A stretch of DNA of 53,391 bases, from NCBI GenBank assembly GCA_029251165.1, contig JAQXDW010000065.1, positions 1-53,391 on the forward strand, read 5' to 3'. The notes under the pieces were generated by a model that was not told the origin of the DNA, searched no databases, and saw only the letters and a program-made list of their open reading frames with translations. Below, piece by piece: positions 1-8,245 of the stretch (positions are counted from its first letter, which is position 1; each line of letters begins with the position of its first letter). The position numbers were made by a program, and so were the translations under genes. The stretch comes from Myxococcota bacterium (GTDB lineage Bacteria > Myxococcota_A > UBA796).

Positions 1-416
1 CCGTCGCAGTCGTTGTCGACGCCGTCGCATTGCTCGGGAGCCGACGGGTAGACTTCACCGTTGGTGTCGTCGCAGTCGCTGCCGATCGGCACGAAGCCGT
101 CGGGCTTCTCGCAGGCCTCCGTCGTGCTGTCGGCATCCCCGAAGCCGTCGGCGTCGGTGTCGGCGTAGAACGTCGTCGTTACCTCCTCGTCGACCACGCC
201 GTCGCAGTTGTTGTCCACTCCGTCGCAGATCTCAGACGCGCTCGGGTTGACCACGGAATTCTCATCGTCGCAGTCTTCGTCGGCGTCGTAGCCGTCACCG
301 TCTGCATCCGGCGTCGAGACGATTCCCTCGGTGTCGAGCAGGGCGTCGTCGGACTTGTCGCCGGTGCGGCAGGCGAGCAGGACGACGGCGAGGACGGAAG
401 AGATGGGAGCTCTCAT
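1..416 (-). CDS. MopE-like repeat lipoprotein, N-terminal part (cut by window edge)
   Basis: Only the first 138 codons lie in the window; the gene continues past the left edge. Translation from the ATG at 416 gives a short signal peptide ending LAVVLLAC, so Cys16 is the probable lipidation site. Asp-rich units with DADGDGYDADEDCDD and CDGVDNNCDG follow, the Asp/Cys repeat style of MopE-type surface proteins, which may bind Ca2+ or Cu. It is likely anchored in the outer envelope. The start is supported by the lipobox and by a consensus TATAAT six bases upstream. The exact function is unknown. Confident about the family style, not the role. Confidence 0.8.
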   Translation of the reverse strand, partial: MRAPISSVLAVVLLACRTGDKSDDALLDTEGIVSTPDADGDGYDADEDCDDENSVVNPSASEICDGVDNNCDGVVDEEVTTTFYADTDADGFGDADSTTEACEKPDGFVPIGSDCDDTNGEVYPSAPEQCDGVDNDCD

Positions 417-422
417 GGTGGG

Positions 423-428
423 ATTATA
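423..428 (-). promoter_or_regulatory. -10 element of a probably leaderless promoter
   Basis: On the minus strand this reads TATAAT, the full bacterial -10 consensus, with only six bases before the ATG at 416. Transcription would begin at or within a base or two of the start codon. No convincing -35 box is visible. Confidence 0.5.
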
Positions 429-568
429 TCCGCAAGTCCTCTCCAGATGGCCCCAAGAGTGACCGCACCCTCGACGGTCGCATTGTCTAAGAATGCGGCC
501 CGGAACGCCGCAGGCTTGACCAGCAGCGGAGCATCTGCCCAAGCGAGACGCGTGATCAACCTACAGGA

Positions 569-574
569 TATCCT
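569..574 (+). promoter_or_regulatory. -10-like element (TATCCT) directly before the start at 580
   Basis: TATCCT ends five bases before the ATG at 580, and no Shine-Dalgarno sequence fits between them. The same arrangement occurs before several other genes here, which suggests leaderless transcription. Confidence 0.4.
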
Positions 575-579
575 CCCTC

Positions 580-1347
580 ATGCCTTCTCCGACCCTGCTC
601 GTCCGCAACGTGGGCCACGTCCGGTGCCTCACCTTCAACCGACCCGAGCGCCGCAACGCGCTCAACGCCCAGGGCTGGACGGACCTCGCCGATGCCCTGG
701 AGGCTGCGATGGCCGACCGCAGCGTCCGGGCGGTGGTGCTGACTGGGGCGGGTGCCGCGTTCTGTGCGGGACAGGACCTCTCGGAGATGACCGCGCTGCC
801 AGACCCGAGCACGCCCCATCCGTTCAGCCACTGCATGGACGTGCTCTGTCGGTTCGACAAGGTGCTGATCGCGGCGGTCAACGGGGCCGGTGTGGGCGGC
901 GGCCTGACCATCTTGCTGCACTGCGACGTCGTGCTCATGTCCGACAGCGCCAGGCTCAAGGCGCCCTTTGTCCAGCTCGGGGTCGTGCCGGAGGCTGGCA
1001 GCAGCTACCTCCTGCCGCTGATCTGCGGACACCGGGGGGCGGCGGAGGTTCTCTACGGCGCAGACTGGGTCACCGCCGAGCGGGCCGTCGCGCTGTCGCT
1101 CGCCACCGCCCGCTGCGCCCCCGATGACCTCCTCTCGACCGCCATGGCCCGCGCGGCTCACGTCGCCAGCCATGCTCCAGAGTCGCTGCGGCACACCAAG
1201 CGCCTCGTGCTCGCCACCCGCGCCGCCCAGCTCGCCGCTGCCCGTGCCCGAGAAGACGCCGCGTTCGCCGTCCGGGTCGGCTCGCCAGAGAACATCGAGG
1301 CGATCACCGCGTTCTTCGAGCGCCGCAAGCCGAACTTCGAGGGCTGA
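580..1347 (+). CDS. Enoyl-CoA hydratase/isomerase family protein
   Basis: A 255-aa crotonase-fold protein of usual length for acyl-CoA hydratases and isomerases. Visible signatures are FNRPERRNALN near residue 19, an oxyanion-hole segment FCAGQDL at 61-67 and NGAGVGGG at 101-108. The two glutamates of classical hydratases (E144 and E164 in the rat enzyme) align with T110 and F130 here, so both are absent. E138 in the segment PEAGSS instead matches the single acid used by ECI2-type delta3,delta2-enoyl-CoA isomerases. I therefore favour an isomerase, or a specialised crotonase, in fatty-acid breakdown. It stands alone on its strand and no beta-oxidation partner is adjacent. Confidence 0.88.
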   Translation: MPSPTLLVRNVGHVRCLTFNRPERRNALNAQGWTDLADALEAAMADRSVRAVVLTGAGAAFCAGQDLSEMTALPDPSTPHPFSHCMDVLCRFDKVLIAAVNGAGVGGGLTILLHCDVVLMSDSARLKAPFVQLGVVPEAGSSYLLPLICGHRGAAEVLYGADWVTAERAVALSLATARCAPDDLLSTAMARAAHVASHAPESLRHTKRLVLATRAAQLAAARAREDAAFAVRVGSPENIEAITAFFERRKPNFEG

Positions 1348-1353
1348 GCAGCC

Positions 1354-2781
1354 TCACTCCGGCGAGACCAGGGTGTAGAGATCTTCGATCAGCTCGCCGC
1401 GGCCCATCAGGAAGTTGTCATTGAAGGTGACGTGCCAGACCTCTTCGCCCTCCGGGGTCACCTCGACGACGTGCCCCGCGCTGCCGATGACATGCAGGGT
1501 GTTGCCGTTGTCCAGCCGCCAGGCATCGCCGTTGGTGCCGGCGTGGATGCCCGGATCGTACTCCCAGATCGAGGTCAGCACGCCGGTCTTCTGGTCGACG
1601 GTGTACTCCCGCAGCATCGTGGTGTTGCCGCTGCTCTCGGTGTTGTAGCGGGTGGAGACGAGCAGGGAGCCGGTGTCGGTGTAGGAGACGCCGTGCTGCC
1701 AGTCGAACTGGTGATCTTCCGGGTCGAATTCGTAGCCATTGTCGACCATCCCAGCCCACCACATGCTCTCGCCGCTGTCGCGGTCGACCTCCACCAGTGA
1801 GTTGTTGGTGTAGAAGCTGTAGAGGAAGGAATTGGTCGCCTCGACGTAGAACAGCCCGTTGGACTCGCAGTACGTCACGCTCTCCCAGCTGTCTCCGCAG
1901 GTCCACAGCACGTCGATCTCACGATCGTCCAGCGACATCTCGACGAGGGCCTCGGTGGAGTGGTGATACTTGCTGCCCCACACCAGCGTCTCATCGGGAA
2001 GCTGGACGAAGGCGTGGTGGAGGCCGGGCGTTGCGAGCTCTTCGATCTCGGCGTCGAGGTAGACCCGGTGGACTGTGGAGGCCGCGCCGGAGTCGAACTG
2101 CGACCACTTGGTCGCCTCATCCCACAGGATGTGGTCGCCGGTCACGGAGACCTGGGCGAACAGGGTCCAGTTGCTCTGCGGGGTCTCGTTGGCCCAGACG
2201 ACCTGTCCCTGGCGGTCCATGATGAACGTCCAGTAGGTGCCCTGGGTCCAGCCGCCGTCGTCCTCGTTGATGCTGGTCAGCAGGTAGTTGCCATCGGAGA
2301 GCCACTTGTCCGGCGACGACGCGGTGACAACGGGAACCGGGAAGTCACTGGGCAGCCCCTCGGTGGCGATGTCCTCGCCGGACGCGCTGTACTCGACGGC
2401 CTCCGCCAGATCGGTCACCGTCACCACCCAGCTTGCGGTCTTTCCATACGGGATGCCGACGATGAGCTGCTGGTTGCTGCCGGCGGACGTCGCCCTTGCC
2501 GGGGTGGTGTGCGTCATCCCGTCGACGGTGAACCGCACCGAGGCCTCGCCGTCGAAGTCCTGCTCCCAGGTGACATACGCGAGGCTGCCGTGGTCAGGAT
2601 GAAGCGACCATCCGGTTGCTTGGAGCGGAGCCTGATCACCGGTGTCGGTCGTGTCGGTGTCGGTCGTGTCGGTCGTGTCGGTCGTGTCGGTCGTGTCGGT
2701 CGTGTCGGTTGTGTCAGTGACCGCAGAGTCGGTCTCTTTGTCACCGCAGCCGATGAGAGAGAGCAGGAGAAGGGGGGACAT
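1354..2781 (-). CDS. Arylsulfotransferase-like (ASST family) lipoprotein
   Basis: Starting at the ATG at 2781 gives a short lipoprotein signal, MSPLLLLSLIGC, a better choice than upstream starts; GGAG precedes it. A threonine/aspartate linker (about residues 20-48) follows. The remainder (about 425 aa) has beta-propeller-style strands with DRQGQVVW, LHHAFVQLPDETLVW, DWQHGVSY and GNTLHVIG, as in arylsulfotransferase-type proteins (Arylsulfotran families). Those enzymes move sulfate between phenolic compounds, but many family members are uncharacterised. I could not assign the catalytic histidine with confidence. It ends 6 bp beyond the stop of the convergent crotonase gene. Confidence 0.75.
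   Translation of the reverse strand: MSPLLLLSLIGCGDKETDSAVTDTTDTTDTTDTTDTTDTTDTDTTDTGDQAPLQATGWSLHPDHGSLAYVTWEQDFDGEASVRFTVDGMTHTTPARATSAGSNQQLIVGIPYGKTASWVVTVTDLAEAVEYSASGEDIATEGLPSDFPVPVVTASSPDKWLSDGNYLLTSINEDDGGWTQGTYWTFIMDRQGQVVWANETPQSNWTLFAQVSVTGDHILWDEATKWSQFDSGAASTVHRVYLDAEIEELATPGLHHAFVQLPDETLVWGSKYHHSTEALVEMSLDDREIDVLWTCGDSWESVTYCESNGLFYVEATNSFLYSFYTNNSLVEVDRDSGESMWWAGMVDNGYEFDPEDHQFDWQHGVSYTDTGSLLVSTRYNTESSGNTTMLREYTVDQKTGVLTSIWEYDPGIHAGTNGDAWRLDNGNTLHVIGSAGHVVEVTPEGEEVWHVTFNDNFLMGRGELIEDLYTLVSPE
2641..2720. repeat. 9-bp tandem repeat encoding the Asp-Thr-Thr linker
   Basis: Near-identical copies of the 9-mer gtgtcggtc run through this stretch. On the minus strand they encode the (DTT)n linker of the arylsulfotransferase-like lipoprotein. 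Because DNA as well as protein is repeated, copy number probably changes by slippage, which would vary linker length. Confidence 0.85.
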
Positions 2782-3080
2782 GGGGACTCCGGTTTTCAGT
2801 AGCTTGCCCTGTCGTGGGCGTGCTGCAAACTGTGACGGCATGAATACTGCCGCGCACACGCGATAAATTCAGGAGCAAGGTGTCGAAATGGTTGGCCTCT
2901 GGAGTCCGCTGGCGGACCCGGCTCGGGGGCTGATTCGAGAGGGCTGGAGGGTGGTCATGGGGGCGCTGGGGGGCGGTGTTTTGCTCTTCCATGCCCCTGT
3001 GGTTCTTCACCTCCACCAGAACATTGCTGACCACAGCACCGACTCCAGTGGATAATGACGACCTGAATGAGGTGACCGTG

Positions 3081-4940
3081 ATGCTGCTCTCTGTGCTTTC
3101 CCTTCTCCTGGCATGCAAAGACAAGGCGGAGCCGACCGAGCCCGTCGACTCCGCTGAGCCGGACACCGCCGCGCCGACGGTCTGTGACGACGGCGTTGCG
3201 ATCCGTCCGTTCGCGGACGCGGAAGAGAGCGAGGCGCTGTACGCCGTCGCTGCGGACTTCACCGTCGAGACCACGGAGGGCACCTGGACGCTGTCAGAGG
3301 CTTGGACCGGCTGCGGTCCCATCCTGCTCCTCCAGGACACCCCCCGTCAGGCCACAGGCTGGCCGACCCCGCTGTGGGAGCGTGACCACGACGACTTCTT
3401 CGCCACCCTGCCGAGCAACACCACCGTCCTGTTCATGTCCACCGACTCCAGCTCCAGCGATCGGGACGAGATCCTCGCGGACATGCAGGTCCTCGTCGAG
3501 GAAGAGCTCGCGGACGCGTTCTCGGAAGCGGAGCAGGAGGCGTGGAAGGCGCAGATCCACTACGTCACCGATCGGGCATCGGAGATCGAGGGCTGGGTCG
3601 GACCGGTGATGATCAGCCCGGGCTGGGGCATCGGCATCGATCGCTTCCAGCGCATCCGGTACGTCGGCAGCTACGCCGATCCCACCCGCTACCTCTCCAG
3701 CGAGGGGTGGTTCGAGCCCAACCTCGGCATGGCAGCCAATGAGGCGGTCTTCTACAACTTCGAGGCCGCCCGAGAGGAAGAACTGGAGGCGCTTGATGCC
3801 GACATCCTGCCGGTGCTGGAGCAGGAGTACTGTGCCGGCAATGCCTATGTGGACGTCGAGCTGCCGGATGCCGAGACGATGGCGGGCTACGACTCGATGA
3901 CCATCGACCTGTACATGGGCTGCGTGGGGGAGGGTGAGTACGGCGACTGCCCGGCGTGGGACTACATGGCCTACCTCTACGTCTGCGACATGCCTGATGC
4001 CGACAACGCCGACGCCGACACCACCTGCCAGCCTGCGGTCGCGGAGGTGCTGGGATCCTGTGCGGCAGACGGGAAGATCGATGACAAGGCCGCGACGTGT
4101 CGGGAGGCGAAGGACTGCGAGGACAAGTCGAAGACCGCCTGGACCTGCGAGGGCTACGAGGAGTCCATCGCAGCCGACACCCTGCCGGGGACCTGCACCG
4201 ATCCGCTCGGAGATGCGGCCGATGCGGTCCAGACCTGTCGCGCCGATGGCTCTGGCTACGACGACCTCGCCTGCGCCTGTGACACCGAGATTGGCCGGTG
4301 GATCACCACCTACCACCGGGAAGGTCGGTGGGTCTACGACAACTCCGCGATGCTGCCCTACCTCGCCCGAGGCGGCACCCGGACCTTCCGATTCAACACC
4401 ACGGGCCCCTACGAGCTGGACATGGACTTCCACCTCTCCAGCCAGGGCAAGGACGCCCGCCCCGACGAGATCGAGTACCTCTTCTCCGGCGGCACCCTCA
4501 ACGTCGACTACAACGCAAACCACCCCGACGTCACCCTCGACATCCCCGCCGATGCCGTCAAGGTCGAGCTGGCGACGGTCATCAGCCAGCACGGCGCAGA
4601 CGGAAACAATTGCGGTGAGTTCTGCGATGTCTCTCACCACTTCATGATGAACGGCGACGAGGCCAACGAGATCGTGCGCAGCTTCCCGGAGGCATCGTCG
4701 GCGTATGACTGCATGGAGAAGGTCGCGGTCGGCACCGTGCCCAACCAGTACGGCACCTGGTGGTATGGCCGCGCAGGGTGGTGTCCGGGCAAGGACGTCG
4801 AGACCGTTGTGTTCGACATCACCGACCAGGTCACCCCAGGAGAAGAGAATGCGTTCTCCTACAAGGCCCTGTACCAGGGGGCGGACTACACCGGCAGCGC
4901 GACGATGCGGCTGCGCTCCTGGGTGGTGATCTCCCGGTAG
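3081..4940 (+). CDS. PNGase F-like peptide amidase domain lipoprotein
   Basis: The ATG at 3081 has GAGGTGA upstream and gives signal peptide MLLSVLSLLLAC, so the 619-aa product is probably a lipoprotein. Residues 55-200 look like a thioredoxin/AhpC-type fold (FTVETTEGTWTLSEAW, then VLFMSTDSSSSD and VMISPGWGIGIDRF) without a CxxC pair. Residues 250-619 match peptide-N-glycosidase F, which cleaves N-glycans from asparagine: EIGRWITTY (403-411), CGEFC (511-515) and GRAGWCPG (563-570). D294 and E513 align with PNGase F catalytic D60 and E206; an equivalent of E118 is not obvious. A Cys-rich insert (about 302-400) splits the domain. Glycan release is inferred, not shown. Confidence 0.82.
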   Translation: MLLSVLSLLLACKDKAEPTEPVDSAEPDTAAPTVCDDGVAIRPFADAEESEALYAVAADFTVETTEGTWTLSEAWTGCGPILLLQDTPRQATGWPTPLWERDHDDFFATLPSNTTVLFMSTDSSSSDRDEILADMQVLVEEELADAFSEAEQEAWKAQIHYVTDRASEIEGWVGPVMISPGWGIGIDRFQRIRYVGSYADPTRYLSSEGWFEPNLGMAANEAVFYNFEAAREEELEALDADILPVLEQEYCAGNAYVDVELPDAETMAGYDSMTIDLYMGCVGEGEYGDCPAWDYMAYLYVCDMPDADNADADTTCQPAVAEVLGSCAADGKIDDKAATCREAKDCEDKSKTAWTCEGYEESIAADTLPGTCTDPLGDAADAVQTCRADGSGYDDLACACDTEIGRWITTYHREGRWVYDNSAMLPYLARGGTRTFRFNTTGPYELDMDFHLSSQGKDARPDEIEYLFSGGTLNVDYNANHPDVTLDIPADAVKVELATVISQHGADGNNCGEFCDVSHHFMMNGDEANEIVRSFPEASSAYDCMEKVAVGTVPNQYGTWWYGRAGWCPGKDVETVVFDITDQVTPGEENAFSYKALYQGADYTGSATMRLRSWVVISR

Positions 4941-4998
4941 TCAGCTGCGGGCTGTGGGCGCGGTGTCCGCGACAAGAGGCACCGTGTCCGCGCGCTCC

Positions 4999-5469
4999 TC
5001 ACAGGTAATCCGGCAGGCCGCCGGCCCGGTGGTGCTCAAAGATCAGCGCCGTCTCCACATGCCGCACTCCGGCCATTGACGAGATGTGAAGCAGGATGAT
5101 CTCCCGCAGGTGCGCGGTGTCTCGTGCCGCCACATGGACGATGAAGTCGTGCTGCCCGGCGACGTGGGTGATCGCCAGCACCTCTGGCTGCGGCTCCACC
5201 GCGCCGAGAAACGCCTTCACCGCAGCCTGGGACTGGTCCGAGAGCTGAATGAACACCATCGCCTGGAGCATGATCCCCAGCGCTGCTGGATCCACCTCGG
5301 CATGGAATCCCACCAGCCGTCCATCAGCCTTCAGGCGTCGGACCCGCTCCAGGCAGCTCGACGGCGCAAGACCCACGGCAGACGCCAGCTCTTTGTTTGA
5401 GCACCGAGCATCGTTCTGGAGTGCTGCCAGGATGGCGCGATCAATTCGGTCGAGGGGTCTTTTGGGCAT
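4999..5469 (-). CDS. Lrp/AsnC family transcriptional regulator
   Basis: A 156-aa protein of standard Lrp/AsnC length. Residues 1-60 form the helix-turn-helix (LDRIDRAILAALQNDAR, then LASAVGLAPSSCLERVRRL). Residues 65-150 form the ligand-sensing RAM domain, ending in HISSMAGVRHVETALIFEH. The family usually senses amino acids and acts as an octamer. The gene is divergent from the ThrE-type exporter, with 83 bp between the start codons, so it most likely controls that exporter and itself in response to an amino acid. Confidence 0.93.
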   Translation of the reverse strand: MPKRPLDRIDRAILAALQNDARCSNKELASAVGLAPSSCLERVRRLKADGRLVGFHAEVDPAALGIMLQAMVFIQLSDQSQAAVKAFLGAVEPQPEVLAITHVAGQHDFIVHVAARDTAHLREIILLHISSMAGVRHVETALIFEHHRAGGLPDYL

Positions 5470-5552
5470 TGAAATCCAAATTCAATTCGATGGATTGGTT
5501 ATTTATCGATGCTTATCCTGGTGGTGGGCCTAAGGTCCAAACAGGATTCGTC
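5470..5552. promoter_or_regulatory. Divergent Lrp/exporter control region
   Basis: This short AT-richer spacer must hold both promoters. It contains the imperfect palindrome GGGCCTAAGGTCC (5526-5538, five of six pairs) just before the exporter start, plus AT-rich sequence around 5505-5512. Either could be the regulator's binding site, which is inferred from position only. Confidence 0.35.
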
Positions 5553-6737
5553 ATGCTGTACGAGGCCGTTCCCGATGCCGTCGGGGAAGACATTCAGCTC
5601 ATCGAGGAGCTTGCTGCTGCACTCCACTGCTGCGGTGCCCCGGCTCACCGCCTGGAGGCGACCATCGATGAGGTCAGCGTGGTCCTCGACCTCGACGCCG
5701 CCGTGTTCGCCACGCCCACTGCGCTGCTCATCTCGGTCAGCGGACAGACCCGCCTGGTCCGGGTTCACCCCCACAGCGCCGACCTCGGGCGTCTGGTCCG
5801 GGTCGACGCCCTCGCGGCAGACCTCATCAGCGGACGCCTGAGTCCGGGCGAGGCGCTGGCGACCCTCGGCACCATCCAGGCTGCGCCGCCGCTGCACTCG
5901 ACACGCGCGGTGATCATGGCGTTTGGGATCTCTGGCGGGAGCGCCGCGCTGTTCTTCGGCGGCGGCCTCCTCGATGGCCTCGTCGCCCTCGTCCTGTCGC
6001 TGCTCATCGGCATTGGCGTTCACTGGGTCGCAGGCAGTCGCCTCGACAATTTCCTGCTCGCGATGGCTGCGGCGCTGGGCGCGGGGCTGGCCTCGACGGT
6101 GCTGCCGGTCAGCGGTCCGGTTCTAATCCTGGCGACCCTGGTGGTCCTGCTGCCAGGCCTGTCGCTGACCGTTGCGCTGGCGGAGCTTGCAACCGGAAAC
6201 CTCGTCTCAGGGACGGCTCGGCTGTCGGGAACCGGGCTGACGCTGCTGCAGCTCGGCATGGGCGCGGCAGTCGGCGGCTACCTGCTGCCTGGGACAGTCC
6301 CTGACGTGGTGGTGATGCGCTACGCGCTCGAGCCGGTGGCGATCTCGCTGGGTGGGCTTGGGTTCACGGTGCTGTTCCAGGCCCGCTGGAAGGACGCGCC
6401 GATGATCCTGGCGTCCTGCATGCTGGCGTTCTATGGCGCGCGGCTCGGCGGGCAGTGGTTCACGCCGCTGGGTGGGGCGTTCTTCGGGGCGCTGCTGGTG
6501 GCATCGTTCAGCAACCTCCAGGCGCGCCTCCGTCATGTGCCGGCATCAATCGCGCTGGAGCCGGGCATCCTCCTGCTGGTGCCAGGCAGCATCGGGTTTC
6601 GGGGGCTGGAGGCGCTGCTGGCAGGGCAGACGGTGGACGGCGTGAGCACCGGATTTGCGATGGTGCTGACCAGCGCAGCGCTGGTCGGCGGCTTGCTGAC
6701 GGCGAGCGCTCTGGTCCCCGCACGTCGCGCTTTGTAG
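5553..6737 (+). CDS. Threonine/serine exporter (ThrE) family membrane protein
   Basis: 394 aa from the ATG at 5553, which has AGGA upstream; longer in-frame starts overlap the divergent regulator. Residues 1-100 are the soluble N-terminal part (LIEELAAALHCCGAPAHRLEATI, then DLDAAVFATPTALLISV) typical of DUF1212/ThrE_1. The rest is about ten hydrophobic segments in two halves, matching the fused ThrE_1-ThrE_2 arrangement of Corynebacterium ThrE. Family members export threonine and serine across the inner membrane by proton motive force. The Lrp-type neighbour fits control by an amino acid. The substrate is not certain. Confidence 0.85.
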   Translation: MLYEAVPDAVGEDIQLIEELAAALHCCGAPAHRLEATIDEVSVVLDLDAAVFATPTALLISVSGQTRLVRVHPHSADLGRLVRVDALAADLISGRLSPGEALATLGTIQAAPPLHSTRAVIMAFGISGGSAALFFGGGLLDGLVALVLSLLIGIGVHWVAGSRLDNFLLAMAAALGAGLASTVLPVSGPVLILATLVVLLPGLSLTVALAELATGNLVSGTARLSGTGLTLLQLGMGAAVGGYLLPGTVPDVVVMRYALEPVAISLGGLGFTVLFQARWKDAPMILASCMLAFYGARLGGQWFTPLGGAFFGALLVASFSNLQARLRHVPASIALEPGILLLVPGSIGFRGLEALLAGQTVDGVSTGFAMVLTSAALVGGLLTASALVPARRAL

Positions 6738-6780
6738 CGGACGCATGTGGATCTGGGGTAGAAAATCGGCGGAGGATCCG

Positions 6781-7104
6781 ATGTCCAACTGCCTGAACGC
6801 CCTGCTTGCCCTGTGCCTCGTTGGCTGTGCCATTCCTGAGGAAGACTTTGCCGCGCGCTACGCGGGCACCATCTGCGATCGCATCGCGGAGTGTGACAAG
6901 GGAGACTACGAGAACCGCTATGACTCTGATGAGGCGTGCGAGGAGCAGTGGGTCGACGCGGCGGACTTCTTCATGGATGCTGCCGATATGCTGGGCGGTG
7001 AGTACGACGAGGACGCTGCCCGGGAGTGCATCTCGGCGCTCGATGCCGCCAACTGCGGTGACTTCGAGAGCGGTGACTATGAGTGCGACATCTACGCCTA
7101 CTGA
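6781..7104 (+). CDS. Small cysteine-rich lipoprotein
   Basis: 107 aa. GGAGG lies eight bases before the ATG. The signal peptide ends CLVGC (Cys16). The mature part is acidic with six cysteines in a C-DRIAEC...C...C...C...C pattern that could form three disulfides, and it is predicted mainly helical (FAARYAGTICDRIAEC, DAADFFMDAADML). Similar short Cys-helix lipoproteins are common in myxobacteria, but I know no function. It is flanked by unrelated genes and appears monocistronic. Confidence 0.75.
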   Translation: MSNCLNALLALCLVGCAIPEEDFAARYAGTICDRIAECDKGDYENRYDSDEACEEQWVDAADFFMDAADMLGGEYDEDAARECISALDAANCGDFESGDYECDIYAY

Positions 7105-7201
7105 CACGTGACGCTCAGGGTGTCGTGTCCGTCCGTGCATCCCCCCTGTGGTGTGGCATGACCTCGTCGGCATGCTGGGATCCAGCAGTGGTCTGGGGCG
7201 A

Positions 7202-7861
7202 CTACGCGCGCAGCAGCGCCCGGAGCTCAGCCACCGTGCTGACGATGTGGCTTGCCTCGGCACCGCGCAGGGCAGCCTCGTCGTGGACGCCCCACAGCAC
7301 CCCGATGGTCTCGACACCGATCGCGGCTGCGAGGCTCATGTCGTAGGTGGTGTCTCCGATGAACACCGCCTCCTCAGCAGAGACTCGGAGCTCGGCCAGG
7401 GCGCGGACGAGCACCGCTGGATCGGGCTTGCCGGGAGTGCCGGGGATGATGCCGTGGACCGCCGGAATCCACTGCCGCAGGTCGTGGCGTCCGGCGGCGT
7501 TTTCAGCCCCATACTGCGACTTTCCCGTCGCAATTCCCAGGGCCACGCCCGCCGCAGACAGGTCCGCGATCAGCGCCTTCATGCCTTCAAACGCAGCCTC
7601 GTGCAGCGGCGCGAGCCGGGTGTAGTGGGCCCGGTAGCTGGCGGTGATCGCATCGACGTCTTCGCCTGGGGCCGAGAGCATCGCGACCATCCCGCGCAGG
7701 GGCAGGCCGATGCCGTCGCGGATGGCTGCGGCCTCGACTGGAGGGCGGTCGAGGTCTGCACGGGCATGGTTGAGGGCCGCGACGACGATCTCAGAGGAAT
7801 CAAGTACAGTCCCATCGAGGTCAAAGACGACGGCTGGCCAGCGGGGAGTGGGGGTGGTCAT
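7202..7861 (-). CDS. HAD-superfamily phosphatase (phosphoglycolate phosphatase-like)
   Basis: 219 aa with all four HAD motifs: DLDGTVLDS (nucleophile D14, acid D16), ATGKS (T112), K145 in PGKPDP, and GDTTYDM (D170, D174). A helical cap inserted after motif I places it with Gph/PGMB-like subfamily I enzymes. It probably hydrolyses a small phosphate ester in the cytoplasm; phosphoglycolate, a sugar phosphate or a nucleotide are all possible. It is divergent from the helicase gene across a long spacer. Confidence 0.88.
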   Translation of the reverse strand: MTTPTPRWPAVVFDLDGTVLDSSEIVVAALNHARADLDRPPVEAAAIRDGIGLPLRGMVAMLSAPGEDVDAITASYRAHYTRLAPLHEAAFEGMKALIADLSAAGVALGIATGKSQYGAENAAGRHDLRQWIPAVHGIIPGTPGKPDPAVLVRALAELRVSAEEAVFIGDTTYDMSLAAAIGVETIGVLWGVHDEAALRGAEASHIVSTVAELRALLRA

Positions 7862-8245
7862 GCCGGCTGCTAACCCGCTTCGTCATCCGAACTCGCGCCG
7901 TCGGTGTGACGATCTGGCTCGGCGGTGGCGTGCCCTGTGGTTCTGAAATGGAAGCGGCCATGGCAGGTGCTCCTGCGGGGTGGTTTGTGACGACTCTGAC
8001 ACACAAGCCCACATCTTTTAGGTTTCTGGAAGAGTTTTTAACTACTTAGTAGGTTTGTTTTGGTCCGTTTCGCCAGCCGCTTGGTTCAAGGTGTGCGTGG
8101 TATTTTAGTGGCACCGGTCTGTGTGATCTCCTAAATACGGGCCGGATCGGCCTCTCTGGGACGTGCCGACCGCCGCGCTGCGTAAGCGCACCTCACCGGG
8201 CAATGCACGCCTGAATGATGTCACCCGCGGGTGACTGGAGAGACC
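7862..8245. other. 384-bp intergenic region with helicase promoter and long 5' leader
   Basis: No gene is visible. Bases 8003-8108 are clearly AT-richer than the surroundings and include TATTTT (8101-8106), a reasonable -10 for the helicase. That would give an untranslated leader of about 130 nt. Long leaders are common for cold-induced DEAD-box helicase mRNAs. The spacer also serves the divergent phosphatase. Confidence 0.45.
8220..8235. promoter_or_regulatory. Perfect 16-bp palindrome beside the helicase ribosome-binding site
   Basis: GTCACCCGCGGGTGAC is fully self-complementary and ends two bases before GGAGAGA, the ribosome-binding site of the helicase ATG at 8246. It could be a protein-binding operator. 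As RNA it could dimerise or refold and mask the ribosome-binding site. Confidence 0.5.

Noticed and set aside
8041..8101. tRNA-like GGTTCAAGG sequence
   Set aside because: No cloverleaf can be formed around it; it is part of the AT-rich promoter region.
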